Of a DNA stretch of 64,000 nucleotides, positions 17,686 through 35,441 are shown one piece after another. Position numbers and translations under genes: made by a program. The notes under the pieces are model-generated. The model searched no databases, was not told the DNA's origin, and saw only the letters and a list, made by a program, of their open reading frames with translations. This DNA comes from Selaginella tamariscina (taxonomy: Eukaryota; Streptophyta; Lycopodiopsida; Selaginellales; Selaginellaceae), in the NCBI GenBank assembly GCA_003024785.1, contig PUQB01000065.1:453050-517049 (forward strand), in the 5' to 3' direction. Positions within the stretch are counted from its first letter, which is position 1. The number at the start of each line of letters is the position of its first letter.

Positions 17686-19353
17686 ACGTATCAAAAACAC
17701 ACATTATACACATATACATATATATGAAGACAGTGAAATGTGTGCGTGTGAATAACAGAGCTTCTAATATACCACTTAAGTGTTTACCTTCTGACTGGTT
17801 GTCAGGGTCCTTGTCATTCGCCAATGGAAATTCATCCTGGAAAAAAAATATTATATTATGCATATAGTTATAAGGTGTGTGTGTGTGCGCGCGCGCGCGT
17901 AAACATATATGCGTACTCTGTTCTCGGTTTCATCGCTTGTAAGAATATCCGTAAGAACATCATCCTGCCACTCCGACTCATTATATTGTTCTTCTGCATG
18001 TTGAACTTCCTCTGCAAAGAACATGGCTCTTATATAGTATGCGTGTGCGTGTATATATAAGTTCTTTTAAGATATTATGGGAATATAGAGTTGATTCATG
18101 TGTGAGTGTTCACATACTTACATCACAAGTGTATCTTATACTTTTGTGTTTACATAAACGGTAAGGTTTTACCTGTTGGTTGGTTAACAACGATCTCTAT
18201 CGGACGGTGTTCCTGCAATATAATAATATACATTCAATTGAAGATTACAGAGTATTCTCTATCATAAAGTGTATTCCGAATATAATACAATAACTAAATG
18301 TGTTATATATGTATATAGTATATATTATAAAATGTCACAGTGCTTTATCCGGTTTAAGATATAAAAATTTATCTGACACTTCATGCAAAATTTGAGATGT
18401 ATGTGAAAATTATAAAGTATATAGCTACATGTACAAGTATGTATGTATATGTGTGTGTGCGTGTGTGTATGTACACCTCATTTTCCTTAGACGAAGGAAC
18501 ACCACGAAGCTCTTGTAAGACACCGATAAGCATGGAAACGGTCCTCGAAGAATGTTTAACATTCTTAATACGAGTGGCAACGAGCTGATTAGTCGGAAAC
18601 GCAATAAGCGAAGGGGTCCATGTTGATGACTTGAGATACTGGGCAAGGAGCATATTCTCCTCTTCAGTGAGCTCTGTGGATGAATTTTCCACCGCCGCTG
18701 GCGTGTCTTGTTTCGCTTTTCGTCCACGTGGCACGAACTGCTCGATTGTGAGCTCCATTAACTTCACTTCTGGCCTGAAAGCATGTGGTATCTGCATATT
18801 TTATTTTTAATAATAAGCATATATTGTTATACACAGCATATAAAAGTCAAACAAATATATTACGAAACACACACTCTATAATAATCATTATCAGTCTAAA
18901 AGTCTGCTAGTATACTAGATATCTTAACAGATAGATAAGTGATGCATATTTAATAGATAAAGAAATCTTCTTATAGAGACTAGAAATTTAAGCATAACAA
19001 ATAGTTACCATTCTAGAGCTGGTATGGAAGTTGAAGCTGTTGATGCCTCCATTGTGCATATGCTTGCCAATCGCCTTGCTTTTTGCTTGCTTGTTCAGAT
19101 ACCCCTGTAGTTCATTACCTTCACTTGCTAACACCAGTACAATGCGCTAAGGAAGAATAATTCATTTATAAAGAACGAACTATATGGCTCATTACGATTA
19201 TATGTATATACCAAATAATAACTACAAGTATATAAGTATATATTAGCACTCTCTCTCTCTCATTAAGGACATATCTTAAACTATTACTACTGTATATTAT
19301 ATTGTCGTAGATATGTATATAGTGAACAGTAACTACAAGTACACCAGTATATA

Positions 19354-19417
<64 letters not shown>

Positions 19418-22400
19418 ATAATTATATTTCCTATATTTAATTACACTACAAAGCATACACATTAATATACTTAATATGTGTATATATGAACAGCTTTCAA
19501 GGATATCCACACGTCCATCGCGTTTCCGCCCAGTTCTTCCCATCCGTTGGATCATCCTTAGAGGGGAAATATTCGCATCAAAACATATAACAAGGTCCAC
19601 TTCCATAATATCTAGTCCCTCTTCACCAATGCATGTAGCTACGATTGTATTATAGCCTCCTGCCCGAAATTTCTAAATATGCAAAATTTAAAATATAATA
19701 AGCACGTACGCGTACATGTATATAATATCAATATATAATGAAGATAAAGGCATTCACACACACACACACAACACACTTCATTATAAATGGTAAGAAAAAA
19801 CCTGCAAAACTTGCTGTTGCATCTTTTGTGTCTGTCCTTTGGAATGCTTTCCTGCAATGATATCGTCCATATGTGTGTGTGTGTGTGTGTAGCATACGCA
19901 CTACGTAATGAGTCACATACATGTATGAATAATATGGTCATAATCAATACAGTATAGTAAAATATATCTACGTATAAGCACACGTATACGCATATAAATC
20001 TATAAATTTACGCACAGCATACATTTATATATACGTGCACATACGTAGAAATATACATAATAAGCACCCACCAGACATATACATATGTGTGTGTGTGTGT
20101 AGTACGTGAATAAGGATATACATGCAAAAGTGGACACTATAAGGAGAAAACTTACCGGAACTTTGTCCTATAAACTCCATAGCTTTAACAGCACCATCCA
20201 GCTTGAAAAGGGCCTCCATTATATCTCTGCAGAAGGAAGAGATACATGACACCATTGAAAAAAATATATTATAGTAACATTATGATTATAAAGTAGTAGA
20301 CATACTTGACACTTTCTCTGAAATTGGTGAAGATGATAACCCTTGTATTACTCGGATCACGAGTAGCTGTTAAATGTAAAATCAGATGTCAGAATTTCTG
20401 ATGGAGTTCTCAGACTACATGCACGCATGTATGCATGTATAGAGACACACACACCCACATACCAAAGTGGTGAAGGACGATTTCCTCCATCTTAACTAGC
20501 TTGGGATTAGAAGCACCGTGATTAACAGTTTGATGCATCAACTGCTTAACTTGATGCACTTTTTCGTTACGAGACATCAATCTTGTGAGTATCCTTCAGT
20601 AATTATAGTTAATAACAGAGGAAACATAATCTTCTAAACCTAATAATATATTGCAATCAATATATATACACTATATCTTATATAAAACCATACGTGTGTG
20701 TGAGACTATTAAACATAGCTGATTATCAAAATTAAATACTAGTATGTATTTAATACCAGTAAAGATTGGTATATACATACCCCTGTTGTAACTTTTGTTG
20801 AAGCATTTCATATGCAGGTCGGATACCATGTGTAGATAGCAACTTAAATATGTGACACAGCGTTATAGCTACTCCGAAACAGCCTTCAACCTCTCCACCT
20901 AATAATACAATGAGGATTAGGAAGGGAAATTATATAGTTTAGATACATATTATACATGTCAGTGTAGTTCTTACATTGTCCAGGGGCGAGTGCAGCTGGA
21001 GGAGCTTGCCGAAATTTATCTCTTGCTGTGAGAAACTCAAAAGGTGTAAGCTGCATAAACGCAAAGAGACCACATCAGTGCACGCGCACGCACATGTGTG
21101 TACAGGAATGTGGTACATTACATAACATAACAAACAGATCAACTGTGAATAAGTAGATACAGTATATAAGAACATATGAACATATGAACAAATATGCCTA
21201 TTTGCATACATGAACACAAAGCGTGTCAAACAATTAGAAGATACACATACGTATTTCAGATACATACCCTGCTGAGGTCTCTGTTGTAAAATACACCGTA
21301 ACTACAGAGCTTCATGACTACCGGCTGGAGAATATCCAAGAGCATATCTCTTATCTTTGCAGATTCTGAATCCATAGCCACCTGCAGAAGACTTTGAATG
21401 AAAATACATAAAATGCACACACACACAACACACACACACACATATATATATACACACATAGACTCAGCAGAAGACTATGATGGATTCATATATAGTTGTC
21501 TGTAACTATGCATACAGTACACACCAGACACACACACAGACACACCGAAACGAGTTCAAGCTTCCTATTGTGAGTGTACTGACTGACATCTGGATCATCC
21601 TCGTCTCGGTACTCCATACATGATATCTTCAAGTTGTCAATCACTGTTTGAATAGTCGTATGTTTTGCTGTTAAAAACCGATTTACATATAATCAATCAG
21701 AATAACCCAATAAATACACAAACCAATCAAGCTTGCTTACATCCCGGTGTAGCCGTGAGAGCCAGGATCCTCGGTTTACCTTGGCAGCTATTATCTGTGT
21801 TAAAATATAGTAAATACAGAAACATACATGTGTCTGTGTTACCTCTCGGACAACTACACAATATGAATAATTCCCAAGGGCACGATGAGCTTCGTCGACA
21901 ACAAGACAGACTATCTCGCGTAATGGGCATGTTCCTGCAATAAATTGCATGGTGTGTGTATCACCACGTACATATATACATATATTAACTTGACATATAC
22001 CAGAGTTGATGTCCTTTTCGAGAACTTGAGGTGTGACAAAGAACACCCTCTTGTTTTTCCATAGCTCAGCTCTATGAGCAGGATTTATTTGGCCCGTCAT
22101 ATCAATTGTCAACTCCTGCAAGTATAGTGTTCAGTATGCACAAAAACAGAGTGCTACGTATGTACATTATGTAAAGTGTGTGTGGTGTGTGTGTGTGTGT
22201 GTTTATATACCTGGGGAATTCCCACAACATTGTGACACGCCTCAATCTGTTGGAGAACAAGAGGCTTCGACGGTGCTGTAAAAACGATTTTTCCTACAGC
22301 AAGTAAAAAGGTAAAGATTTTGTATATAATACATCATTTTAATCTACTAGCATAAGGATTAAGATATTAACTATTAGAACAAGTAAATACAGCATACCTT

Positions 22401-23258
22401 TTGGAAACCATCGGTAAAAGTTATACATGACTACAGCAGCAATCAGTGTTTTTCCGAGCCCAGTTGGTAGTGAGACAAGCGTGTTTGCAAAAAGAGCCGT
22501 TTTTGTAATGGAGAATTGATAATCACGACGTGGAACATTTGCTGTAATGTAATTTGCTATAATGCATACAGTATCTCTGGCGTCCGTGTGTATATAATTT
22601 ATGTGGTGCTTGTATACTCCATACACGTAATGTAAGATATATGTGTATATGTCGACTCGTCGTAAGCATGTCTGCTTGTGTGAATGAATGGTTATAACTA
22701 GTATACATGTATGATTTTAGTATCCCAAGGTAAAGTATGTGTGTGTCTGTGTGCGTGTATTTTATGATATATATATATCTAAGTGTTTATATGCTAAGTA
22801 TGGTGTCCATGCATCTGTAACTTTCAGAACCATATCCATGTTGAGCTTTGTTTGGTTTAATCTATAATTTGCTGCTTAATGATTATTAACCATTAAGCAT
22901 CAAAACTAACATAATGTGATATACATACATATATTATATATACGGAGTGTGTTGTACCTGGATAAACCCAAGTAGCTGCGGCATTTGAATCAATGGGCAC
23001 TTGCACATCATCCGACTGCTTTTGCTGTTGGGGCGGTTCATGTGTACTTGAAGAGGCTCCGAAAAATGAATCAAGTGTTTTCTGCCGTGGAGGATGAGCC
23101 TGCGGCTCGGCATTCTGCTTATTCAGATAGGCTTGTTCAATCTCTGCGACTGCCGCTGCTATGTCGAAATCCTTGAAACAGAACAACGGAAAATGAACAA
23201 AAGATCGGTTTTTTTCTCTGTGTGTGTGAAAGCTTACATCGTCGTCTGCTGCATTCAT
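14403..23258 (-). CDS. FANCM: FANCM-type DNA translocase/helicase
   Basis: The start MNAADDD at 23258 joins [12 protein letters not shown] at 23173. Helicase motifs follow: [20 protein letters not shown] with [13 protein letters not shown] (motif I, about 22400-22520), [37 protein letters not shown] (DEAH box, about 21850-21930) and [10 protein letters not shown] (motif III, about 21740-21780). [10 protein letters not shown] is near 20150, [19 protein letters not shown] near 19560-19600, and [16 protein letters not shown] (motif VI) near 19500. Less conserved exons (18.8-15.4 kb) are Ser/Glu-rich. The last exon encodes [19 protein letters not shown] and stops at 14403. FANCM moves branched DNA in the Fanconi pathway and limits meiotic crossovers in plants. 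Single-base breaks occur near 21776, 15418 and 14892; with these, an in-frame stop at 15416 appears, but the downstream exons still continue the same protein. Confidence 0.9.
15119..15206. repeat. Tandem duplication of about 43 bp in a FANCM intron
   Basis: A block with ACTAATTAGATAATC, ACATTATAGTGATCTC and AACTTTAT occurs twice in direct succession with one or two differences. Confidence 0.8.
19355..19415. repeat. (TC)n microsatellite, FANCM intron
   Basis: An almost uninterrupted run of about 30 TC dinucleotides lies just downstream (in transcription) of the helicase motif VI exon. Confidence 0.95.
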
Positions 23259-23512
23259 GTTCAACTGGCATTATCGACCACGAGCGCCGCCATTGTCCTC
23301 GGTACCCTAGCCAATGAACCCTATGTCAAGATCCTTGAAATACAAGGGAAAAATGAAGAAAAATTAGCTTTTTTCTGTGCGTAGAGTGTGCATGCGACAG
23401 ACACAAACTTACATTGCCGGATTCATATGTTCCGCTCGCATTCTTGAGCATGAGCGCCTCCATTCTCCTGGAGCACGCCCTAGCCGAGGAGCGCCATTTT
23501 GAACCCCAAGGG
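23161..23512. repeat. Diverged tandem duplication of the FANCM 5' region
   Basis: Two blocks of about 150 bp resemble each other in order: 23168-23315 and 23327-23505. Both contain ATCCTTGAAA, a GAAAAATGAA-like segment, a T-rich run before CTGTG, CTTACAT, CATGTTC, ACGAGCGCC or GAGCGCC, and end with a CCCTAGCC-like word. The first copy is FANCM exon 1, intron 1 and the exon 2 edge. The second copy lies upstream of the start codon and lacks the intact exon. Confidence 0.65.
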
Positions 23513-24083
23513 TTTATAAAACAGAGGAACCCTAAACCCGTTGTATTGTAGTAGAATGATCATGTATATATACATGAGTGAAAACATAAATTACTATTTA
23601 CCAAGTATATAATTAATTTGTATATATTATAATACCTTGAAAGCAAATCATTACAAATATATTTGATTTCATAAGATTTATGTACATAAAACATATTTTT
23701 ATAAGATTTTTAGAATATTCTTATATATTAAAATATTCTATAAACCTTTACATTTAAATGCTGGAACACATTATTTAGTTTCATTTTAATACACATTATT
23801 ATCATTGTACAATCGAAAACAATATATACTTTAAATAAAAACACATGCACAGTCGCATGTGTTAGATCAAATGTAAACTATTTAATTAATTTTATAATGA
23901 TTCACATATATTAAATTATTAAATTAAGTTTCTCAATAGTCAAACTTATTAACTCCTGACTTAGTTTAAATTAGTTCTTGTTGGCATGCTTCCCCACTAT
24001 ATGTACATACATATATGGATGCATGTATATACATACATATGACATGTATAATTTTAGTAGAAATTTGCTTGTTAATGAATTAA

Positions 24084-24690
24084 TCAAGAAGTACGAATAA
24101 GACAGTCTCCATTCTGTTCAGCATGCTGTGACGAATTCGGGTCTTCCATGTTCTCCTTCTCACCCTCTTCTTTATGTTCTCCATCTCCTTCATTAGGCAT
24201 TCCATCAACTACAAGTTTCATATTAATATAAGTGTGTTGTGTGTGTGTGTGTGTGTATACCTTCTTGAGAGATGCCTTCAATATCCTCGAACATCCCTTC
24301 ATAAGATACGAAGGAACAAGGTTCTTAGAGTCTTCTCTAGTTGGTGTACTCTTTCTTCATGTACACTCTCAACACTGCATTCTTCTGGTGTATCAAGACG
24401 CTCTTTACTTCTAAACCTCGCTAACCACGCCTTAAACTCAGCTTAACACGCTCTAACCATGACTTATCTTCGGACTTGCCCGAATCCCACCGCTCGTTGC
24501 CCGACGGTTACGATAGCAGCAACACACAGAGCAGTGGATACAAGAGTGGGAAGAAGTACATAAACAGCTGATAAGCTGGGATATATTAAGAGGATTAACA
24601 CCCCAAATGAAAGATAGTGGATATCTAAACACATTCCCGACTTGCACAGCATCGATGCGTCTATCTCATATAGATCTATGAGCACTAATA
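24084..24690 (-). CDS. Small membrane-anchored protein, paralogue of 43130-43938
   Basis: The N-terminal part encodes VFRYPLSFIWG followed by a hydrophobic region containing YPSLSAVYVLLPTLVSTALC and then VAAIVTV. A hydrophilic part follows with ERWDSGKSEDKSWLERV, AEFKAWLARFRSKERLD and RVHQLEKTLR. After an intron of about 50 bp full of CA repeats, the tail GEGEKENMEDPNSSQHAEQ-like segment ends at 24084. The hydrophobic block matches the paralogue's TPLLMSTALCVIALISIG and the WLERV/WSDWVKG region follows in both. I do not know its function; the pattern recalls an uncharacterised plant family with two close membrane segments near the N-terminus. The frame changes at about 24591, 24505, 24441 and 24318, and the start codon is uncertain. 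Confidence 0.5.
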
Positions 24691-24749
24691 ATTAATTCCT
24701 CATATATAAGGAACCAAACAGAACAATGGAGCTCTCTCAATGACTGGCT

Positions 24750-25515
24750 GTTCGATAGATAAGCTCTTTTACCTAATCACAAATATATATTAATTACCTC
24801 CTTAAGTTTATTTAAATGGAGCTGTCATGTGAGCAAGTGTCTCTTGTAGTCGCGGAAGTCCGTTAGAATATAGGATATACATTACACGTGTATAATTTAT
24901 TAAAATATATTTTACTTTACGTGTTATAATTTGTTTTATTTTGTTTTATTTTACTTACGTGTATAATTTGTTTTCATTCTCTTACGTATAAAGCATGGAC
25001 CTACTCGTTCCCCAATTATTCATATACATGTGTGTATGTGTGTGTATGTGTGTATGGTGTATGTGTATTTTTATTTATTATTTATTTATTTATTTTCAAA
25101 AGAGTAGACCATGAATTATTTCTTTTATACTGGGACCCGGAGACCAAGCTTTTGAAAAGATATATGACAATGATTATATATTTATGGGATACCTTGATTG
25201 ATTAAGATATTAGTGTGTATATATTATTAGTAAGTATAGAGTATCTTATAATTATTAATATGTATAATATTGTGTGCTTTTATAAATATATAGAGTCTAG
25301 AAAGATATGCATACCAACAAGAGAAGGATTTAGATGAAGATATGCGCACGACCCTTCAATGTGCTGCTCACATGATCAAATGTACGAAGATATAGCAGGA
25401 GTATTTGATTATATTCCACATCAGGCTTATTATTAATTAGTATATCGTTATTATTTATTTATATAGTATAATGTTTCTAAAGCTTGGAACACTAATATCC
25501 ACGCAAGATTTCTGA

Positions 25516-25565
<50 letters not shown>

Positions 25566-26186
25566 AGAGAGAGACAGTTTCACATGGTATGTTGTTTAAA
25601 AAATTTGCAATGAACTATAGATGTTTGGATGTATAATACACCGATATTCATAAATGATACGCGTATATAAATATATGCCCCTGGAAGTTTATTTGTAATT
25701 CACTGTATAATGTTTAATTATATTAAAATTATATTTATAATATTTGTTTATTTGCAATGTTTATGATAATTTATTAAATATTAAATTATACTCGTGGTGT
25801 ATATACATTACAGCATATATAAAGTTATTTTATATTAAAAATATATATTTACAGATATATACAAAGCTTAGATATTCTCTTGCTAACTTATAAAGCAGAC
25901 CCGCTTGCTCTTAATTATTTATATACGTGTTATGAGTTTGTATACACACACACACACACACGCACACGTTTGTGTGTGTGTGTGTGTGTGTTGTGTGTGT
26001 GTGTGGTGTGTTTTCGAGTTTTGTTTGTTTTTTCTTAAGTTTCTTTTTCAAAAATCGATTGATTGCCTTATGCTGGGCCCGGAAACCATGCATTATATAT
26101 TTGCTGATTGAGATTGGAAAGATCATCTTTCTATATTGTTTTTATGCATAGAGTATCTTATATTTTTTTTATGTATATTTATTGTA

Positions 26187-26257
<71 letters not shown>

Positions 26258-29100
26258 TATATGTGGTGTGTGTGTGGTGTGTGTGTGTGTGTGTGTTCTC
26301 ATCTGGTAAACCTGGGATAAACATGTTTAATTAATAGCTAATCATGTTGTAAAGACTTGAAACTGCTTTGTTTCTGAATACTCCTATTAATATTTAAGAT
26401 ATTCCAGGTTGGTACCTGTATGATTTCATATTAATATCATAATAATAATGCTTTGAATTACATTATATATTAATAAAAATGACAATAAGAAGTAAACTTA
26501 ATTAGATATCGGGAGTTTAGGCTTTAGCATTTAATAAATATACATATCATTATATATACATGTTCATTTGTTTGAAACAAGTTAAATTATTTACAAAATG
26601 TTTCAAGACAAACGCCCATAATGTATGTGTTTGCGTATGCATGCATATATACGAATTCATCTCTATAGATATGTGTATATACGATTTTTCCGTGTATAAT
26701 ACTTTATTTAAATACAATTAAAAAAAATTACATAATCAAGTAGCATTCATCCAAGAATCGTAAACTTTCATATTTTTTCATGGAAACACCATCACAGTGA
26801 GTTTAATCGTGTGTGTATATCTATTTCTTAACAATTATACGTATATTATTATTTAAATATAATTTACCTATTACATAACTTTTTCAATGCTATTACAAAT
26901 AAGTTAAATACATATCCATAGAATAATACTAAACTAATTACGTATAATAAACATAGACATGGTACCGATATATATATTGCATTTAAATAAATTATATGTG
27001 GATGTTGATTAAAAAGAATCATGTGTGTATGAGAGAGAGATCGCACATAAATAGACTTTGGATATTTACATATAATAACATATATATAATTTTGATATAT
27101 ATAGTGTTGTTTCGAATAAACATTACATTACATGTGTGTGCAAGAGAGAGATCATATATATAAAGTGACTTTAAATATTCAATGTTATGGTCACCACAAG
27201 TTTAATAACAAAAATTATATACATGACTTTCTAAAAAGGTATACTTGATATACATATAATCTCCCACTGCACCAATATATAGTCACAATTGATATAATTG
27301 AAATTATAAGATGAAAAGTAAGTCATTCTTTAATTAAACTCTGTAATTTATTGTTTAGGGCAACAAACAACTTATCTGAGATAAATACTATAGTTCAAAC
27401 CACTTTAAATAAAATCAAATATCATGTTTGTAATTACATATTTCTTTTATACGTGTGTGTGTTATTAGTGAAACACCATTAACTTTTTCATTTGTTGAGT
27501 TGAATTTTCTAAAGTTATAATACACAATATTTACTTTAAGGCTTTATGTTATTATTTCATCTATACATTTAAAAATACATAAGCATAAATGCATTGTTAA
27601 GTATACTTGAAATTATAAGATTTTATCACCGTAGGGACATAAACATTTACAACATTCAAAAACATATTTACACTTGTATTTAATTGTAAAGATATAGTTG
27701 GAGTTCTATAGGTTCAAAATTCTTAATTAATTAAAAATCATAATTTTCGATTCAAATTTTATACTTTAAAAACTTTAACTTAAATATAAATCTTAATTAA
27801 TTATTTTAATGTAAAATTTAATGATTTTATCTTTATTTGATTAGAAATAATTATGTGAACTGCATGTTGTACTTATATATGATCATGCATTCATGTGTAA
27901 TTTTTATGTTTTTATATTAAAAATGATATAACCTTCCAGCATCGCTATTTAGTTTTTATTTTTGATGTGTCATAAAGTAAGATGTGCATAAGATTGAAAT
28001 AAAATGCATAATTGCTTGAGATTCATAAGAGGAATGCATAAAAACAGCAGATTTATAAAATTAAATTATAATTTTAAATTTAAATAAAAATCATAATATT
28101 CATTTATTAGCTAAATAAATTACTTAATTAATTTCATATTTAAATATTTTCTTATTATAGATTCTTATTTACATAAAAGTTTCATTATATATACAATAAA
28201 GTATACTCATGTGAAGATATATTAAATTGTTACTTACATTAAGTTTAAGTTTTAAATGGGTATGGTAAAGTAAGTCTATATAATGACTTATTAGTTTGGG
28301 ATAAACATTAAATTAAAACATTATTACTATTATACTTCTAAAGTATATGTATATATACACATGTGGATGTGTGGGTATTATAGAGAAATAATGATTAATA
28401 AACCTATAATATATTTATTTTTAGCCTCATTAAATAATAAAATTGTGATAAAAATTGATATTGTCTAAATGTACTTCTAATTAATATTTCTTTTTTTTAT
28501 TTGTTCAAACTTTTGGCCAAGTTTTTATTCTAATTTTTTTTTAAGGTTTAATTCAATCTTATATTATTTACATTTATAAGCTTTAATTTTTTACATAAAA
28601 CACATAGTTTTATTATTGTATTATCTATCATCACTAATTGCCTTTAATATTTATTAATTTATTATTTTTATATTTAATTTAAAAATGTACAAATATATAT
28701 TATATAATTTTATATGTTTTTAAATTTATATACAAGTTTTTATATATTTTAATTCCTTTGGTTTTTAATATTATTAATTTATTATTTATATATTTGATCT
28801 TTACTTAAAATGTAATAAATGTATATGTAAAAGACCTTTAAGTTTATGGTTTTAAATTGATTTATATATGTGTGTGTGTGTGTTTAATATCTTGGTTTTC
28901 AATATTTATTAGTTTATTAATTTAAAAAATAACACTTAAAATTGACTATTGAAAAGATACAAAGTTGTTCCATAGATCCTTTAGGTCTAGCTGTTTTAGA
29001 ACTTTTAACCATAATATGCAACTTTGTATCCGACCCTATAAAAAGTTTTTCAATAGCAATATTTAAGTAAGGTTGTAGTGAATAAAGTCTAGGGATCTAA
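24750..29100. other. Gene-free AT-rich region with microsatellites
   Basis: I see no coding exon over this stretch of about 4.3 kb. It contains a TG run followed by GA (25516-25575), a CA/TG palindromic microsatellite (25946-26010), a TC run followed by AT and TG (26187-26297), and long A/T-rich DNA between 27.3 and 28.9 kb. Interrupted CA/TG ORFs here are low-complexity artefacts. Confidence 0.6.
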
Positions 29101-29125
29101 TGAAGAAGCCGATAAAAAGAACTAG

Positions 29126-30126
29126 ATGGAAGGGGAGAATAACATCAGGGAGGGCCTTGAAACCTGGAGTTTGGACCAATTTATTACCAGATATTCAACA
29201 GAAATAATCTCCAAGCTGCCCTTGCCTTCGCTATGTCGGGCAAAGACAGTCTGTAAGGAATGGCACGATCAAGTGGTGAATTTGAAACAAATAAGTATAC
29301 ATAGTAAGTGCTACCTCTCTGGAATGTCCATGTGCTGCAGAGCGGAAGAGGAGCTGCATTAGAATACCACAAAATCACCTGCCCGAGTCGATTACACGAG
29401 AGGGATGTCTTGTGCAAGGAACAACCCCCACGGGTCTAGTTTTAATCCAGAACATTTCTAATTCTGATCTGGTGGTCACGAACTTACTTACAACTCGTTT
29501 GACAGGGCTACCGCGGTGTCCCATTAGGCCAGATAAGATGGTTTACTGTGGGATGCAGCTGCTGGATGACGGTCAGTCGTTTGTAGTGGTAAAGGTTTTG
29601 TACGAGCTAGGGCACATGCATAGGCAGGTATATCACTATCATGCAGGTAAAAGGCCACCATGTTCCTGGGACATCACTTCAGCACCGGAGATGTTGTACA
29701 GTCCCGCTGGCGATATGAATACGGATATATTGCACTTGAGAAGTCCACTATGTACTATATCACTCGAGACAACGTGGAGTTTGGGTTGAAGTCCATCGGC
29801 TTAATCAACGGCGAACAGGAGCCGGAGATTGTCGCAAGATGGGCTTCGCTTCCTTTGAGCATGTGGCCGAACAAGGCAGCAAGGTCCCCCAAACTGGCTG
29901 CATGTGCTGGGAGGGTTTTATTGGCAGTGTGTATCCAGAGGTGAAGGTTTCACAATTGGTGTATTAGTTCTCAACCGGGATTCCAATACTTGGGAGCCAC
30001 TTAGTAAGATGCCACTAACAACAATTGGGAGATTGGGGCCAAAAATGTGTACTGTTTATGCATCCGGATAGCGAGGACCATGAACTGATCATACGCTCCC
30101 GGAGTGGCAGGTTCAATTATGTTTAG
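29126..30126 (+). pseudogene. F-box protein gene with several frame breaks
   Basis: The ATG at 29126 leads into ISKLPLPSLCRAKTVCKEWHD, the F-box core (LP...L.RA..VCK.W), which binds Skp1 in SCF ubiquitin ligases. Downstream segments resemble the C-terminal region of plant F-box/kelch-type proteins: GLVLIQNISNSDLVVTNL, KMVYCGMQLLDDGQSFVVVK, GYIALEKSTMYYITRDNVEF and FTIGVLVLNRDSNTWEPLSK. These lie in different frames, with changes near 29320, 29400, 29690, 29940 and 30060. The gene has no obvious introns. It is either a true pseudogene or a single-exon F-box gene carrying sequence errors; I cannot separate these from one sequence. Confidence 0.65.
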
Positions 30127-30375
30127 CTTATCCAGGGATAGCTGGTCCAAACTGCATCTCCCTATGAGGGCGACCTCCGTTCGGCCTACCCTTATAGATT
30201 TTCCTCTCTAGGTAAAGTGCCAAGAGTACCCTCGCATATGGAAATCAATAAATTTATAATTAATTAATAATCATTATTGTTCGTATATATAATAGTGAAA
30301 GAAAGAAAAAGTTTAAATTTAATTAATTAAATTAGTTTAATAATCTGAAAGGCGTCCAACAAGAACTAGGTTTAG

Positions 30376-30400
30376 GTCAGGGTTTAGGGGGTTTAGGTTC
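30376..30400. promoter_or_regulatory. Telo-box-like TTTAGGG repeats before the monooxygenase gene
   Basis: GGTTTAGG, GGGTTTAGGGG and GTTTAGG occur in tandem just ahead of the first candidate ATG at 30407. Telo-boxes (AAACCCTAA) are known promoter elements of plant growth-related genes. Related words also lie before the FYV7-like gene (CCCTAAAC at 34308, ACCCTAAT at 34379), upstream of FANCM (CCCTAAACCC at 23530) and in the PPR promoter (TTAGGGTT near 40858). Confidence 0.45.
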
Positions 30401-30406
30401 TTGAGG

Positions 30407-34276
<3,870 letters not shown>

Positions 34277-34307
34277 ATAAAGGAATTTTACACCGCTCGT
34301 ATATTAA

Positions 34308-34402
34308 CCCTAAACGAATATTCCTTTTAAATAACATTATTATAAAACAATAATATAGTTTTTATAAATCAATGAGGAACCCTAATAATCCCCTGCGCAG
34401 AG
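34308..34402 (+). promoter_or_regulatory. 5' flank of the FYV7-like gene with telo-box words
   Basis: CCCTAAAC at 34308 and ACCCTAAT at 34379 lie within 100 bp of the ATG at 34403. This is the usual position of telo-boxes in plant ribosome-biogenesis genes, which suits the predicted product. Confidence 0.45.
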
Positions 34403-34803
34403 ATGAAGAAGCGGCTAGGCGGCAAAGGATTGAGCTTGGAGGCATTTGTAGCCGCCAAGGCCCGCTCTGTCCACAATCCCGCTGAAGTTAGTAAGTTAAT
34501 TGAGAGAGAGAGAGAAAGCGAGGGCACTTATTCATTCAATTTGTATGCATGTATGTTGTTTTTAACTCCCTTAATTAGGGAGGAAAAGGGAATTCTATAA
34601 AATGCGAAGAGCATTAAGAAGTATAAAAAGCTGAAGAAAAACCTCCCTTCGCAGGTAAATATAAATATAAATAAATCATATATATATATATAACAATACA
34701 AACATATACAATTTGTCTTTACCTAGTATGCATCCATACAATATAACAGACAGACATATGGGCAGAGAGAGAGACTTATACTCGTACTTCAAATGCAGTC
34801 CCA

Positions 34804-34878
<75 letters not shown>

Positions 34879-35312
34879 AAGGTTTTCTGTGTGAGTGTGT
34901 GTAACCATGTACAATGTCACACCTCTGATGAATGTAGGAGCACAATGAACACTTCAACGAGCAGGAGCAGAAGGAGCCACACAAAGGGGACGAAGAAAAT
35001 GCCCTTAAGGAGAAAGAGGCAGAAAAAGGGCAAGCAGACGATGCCTGTAAGGGTAAGAAGGGTAGTAATAAGAAGAAGAGTTATAACACGCTCGGGAAGC
35101 TGAGAAACGAGTATGAAAAGAAGCAGAGGCAAGTGGTGGCGGAAAGAACAGAAAGGGCGAAGCAAAAGGAGGAAAGGTTAAGGGCTCGTGAGCAAGCTGA
35201 GCAGCTTAGGAAGCAGAACAAGGCCAAAATGCTTAAGAAGACCCCTCGTGGGCAGCCTGTTATGAAGCACCGCCTTGAGCAGCTCCTCTCCACTTTTGAA
35301 TCCAAACAATAA
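34403..35312 (+). CDS. FYV7-like rRNA-processing protein
   Basis: Exon 1 starts MKKRLGGKGLSLEAFVAAK. A second exon near 34575-34654 encodes a basic REFYK... stretch followed by KKYKKLKKNLPSQ once the frame is read past the A-run at 34599. The last exon (938 bases after 34000) is a long charged helix with LGKLRNEYEKKQRQVVAER and ends in TPRGQPVMKHRLEQLLST, with TAA at 35310. The RGQPVMK.R.E.LL ending is typical of plant and fungal FYV7 homologues, small basic proteins needed for 18S rRNA maturation and 40S export. One A appears to be missing at 34599-34602. Confidence 0.8.
34809..34876. repeat. (TC)n(AT)n microsatellite, FYV7-like intron
   Basis: About 20 TC units pass directly into about 13 AT units. 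Confidence 0.95.
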
Positions 35313-35441
35313 ACTTAACTGGTACTCTGTCTCTCCACACATAAATATGATTTAGTTTAAATGTTAATGTGTATATATGTTTTTCATTATAGTAGTTTTA
35401 AATATTTAGTAATAAACTTATCCACTGAACATATATTTACA

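Noticed and set aside
24750-29100. Search for tRNA, rRNA or snoRNA genes in the large gene-poor stretch
   Set aside because: I found no cloverleaf with B-box-like GGTTCGAATCC and no conserved rRNA words. The DNA is A/T-rich and simple-sequence.
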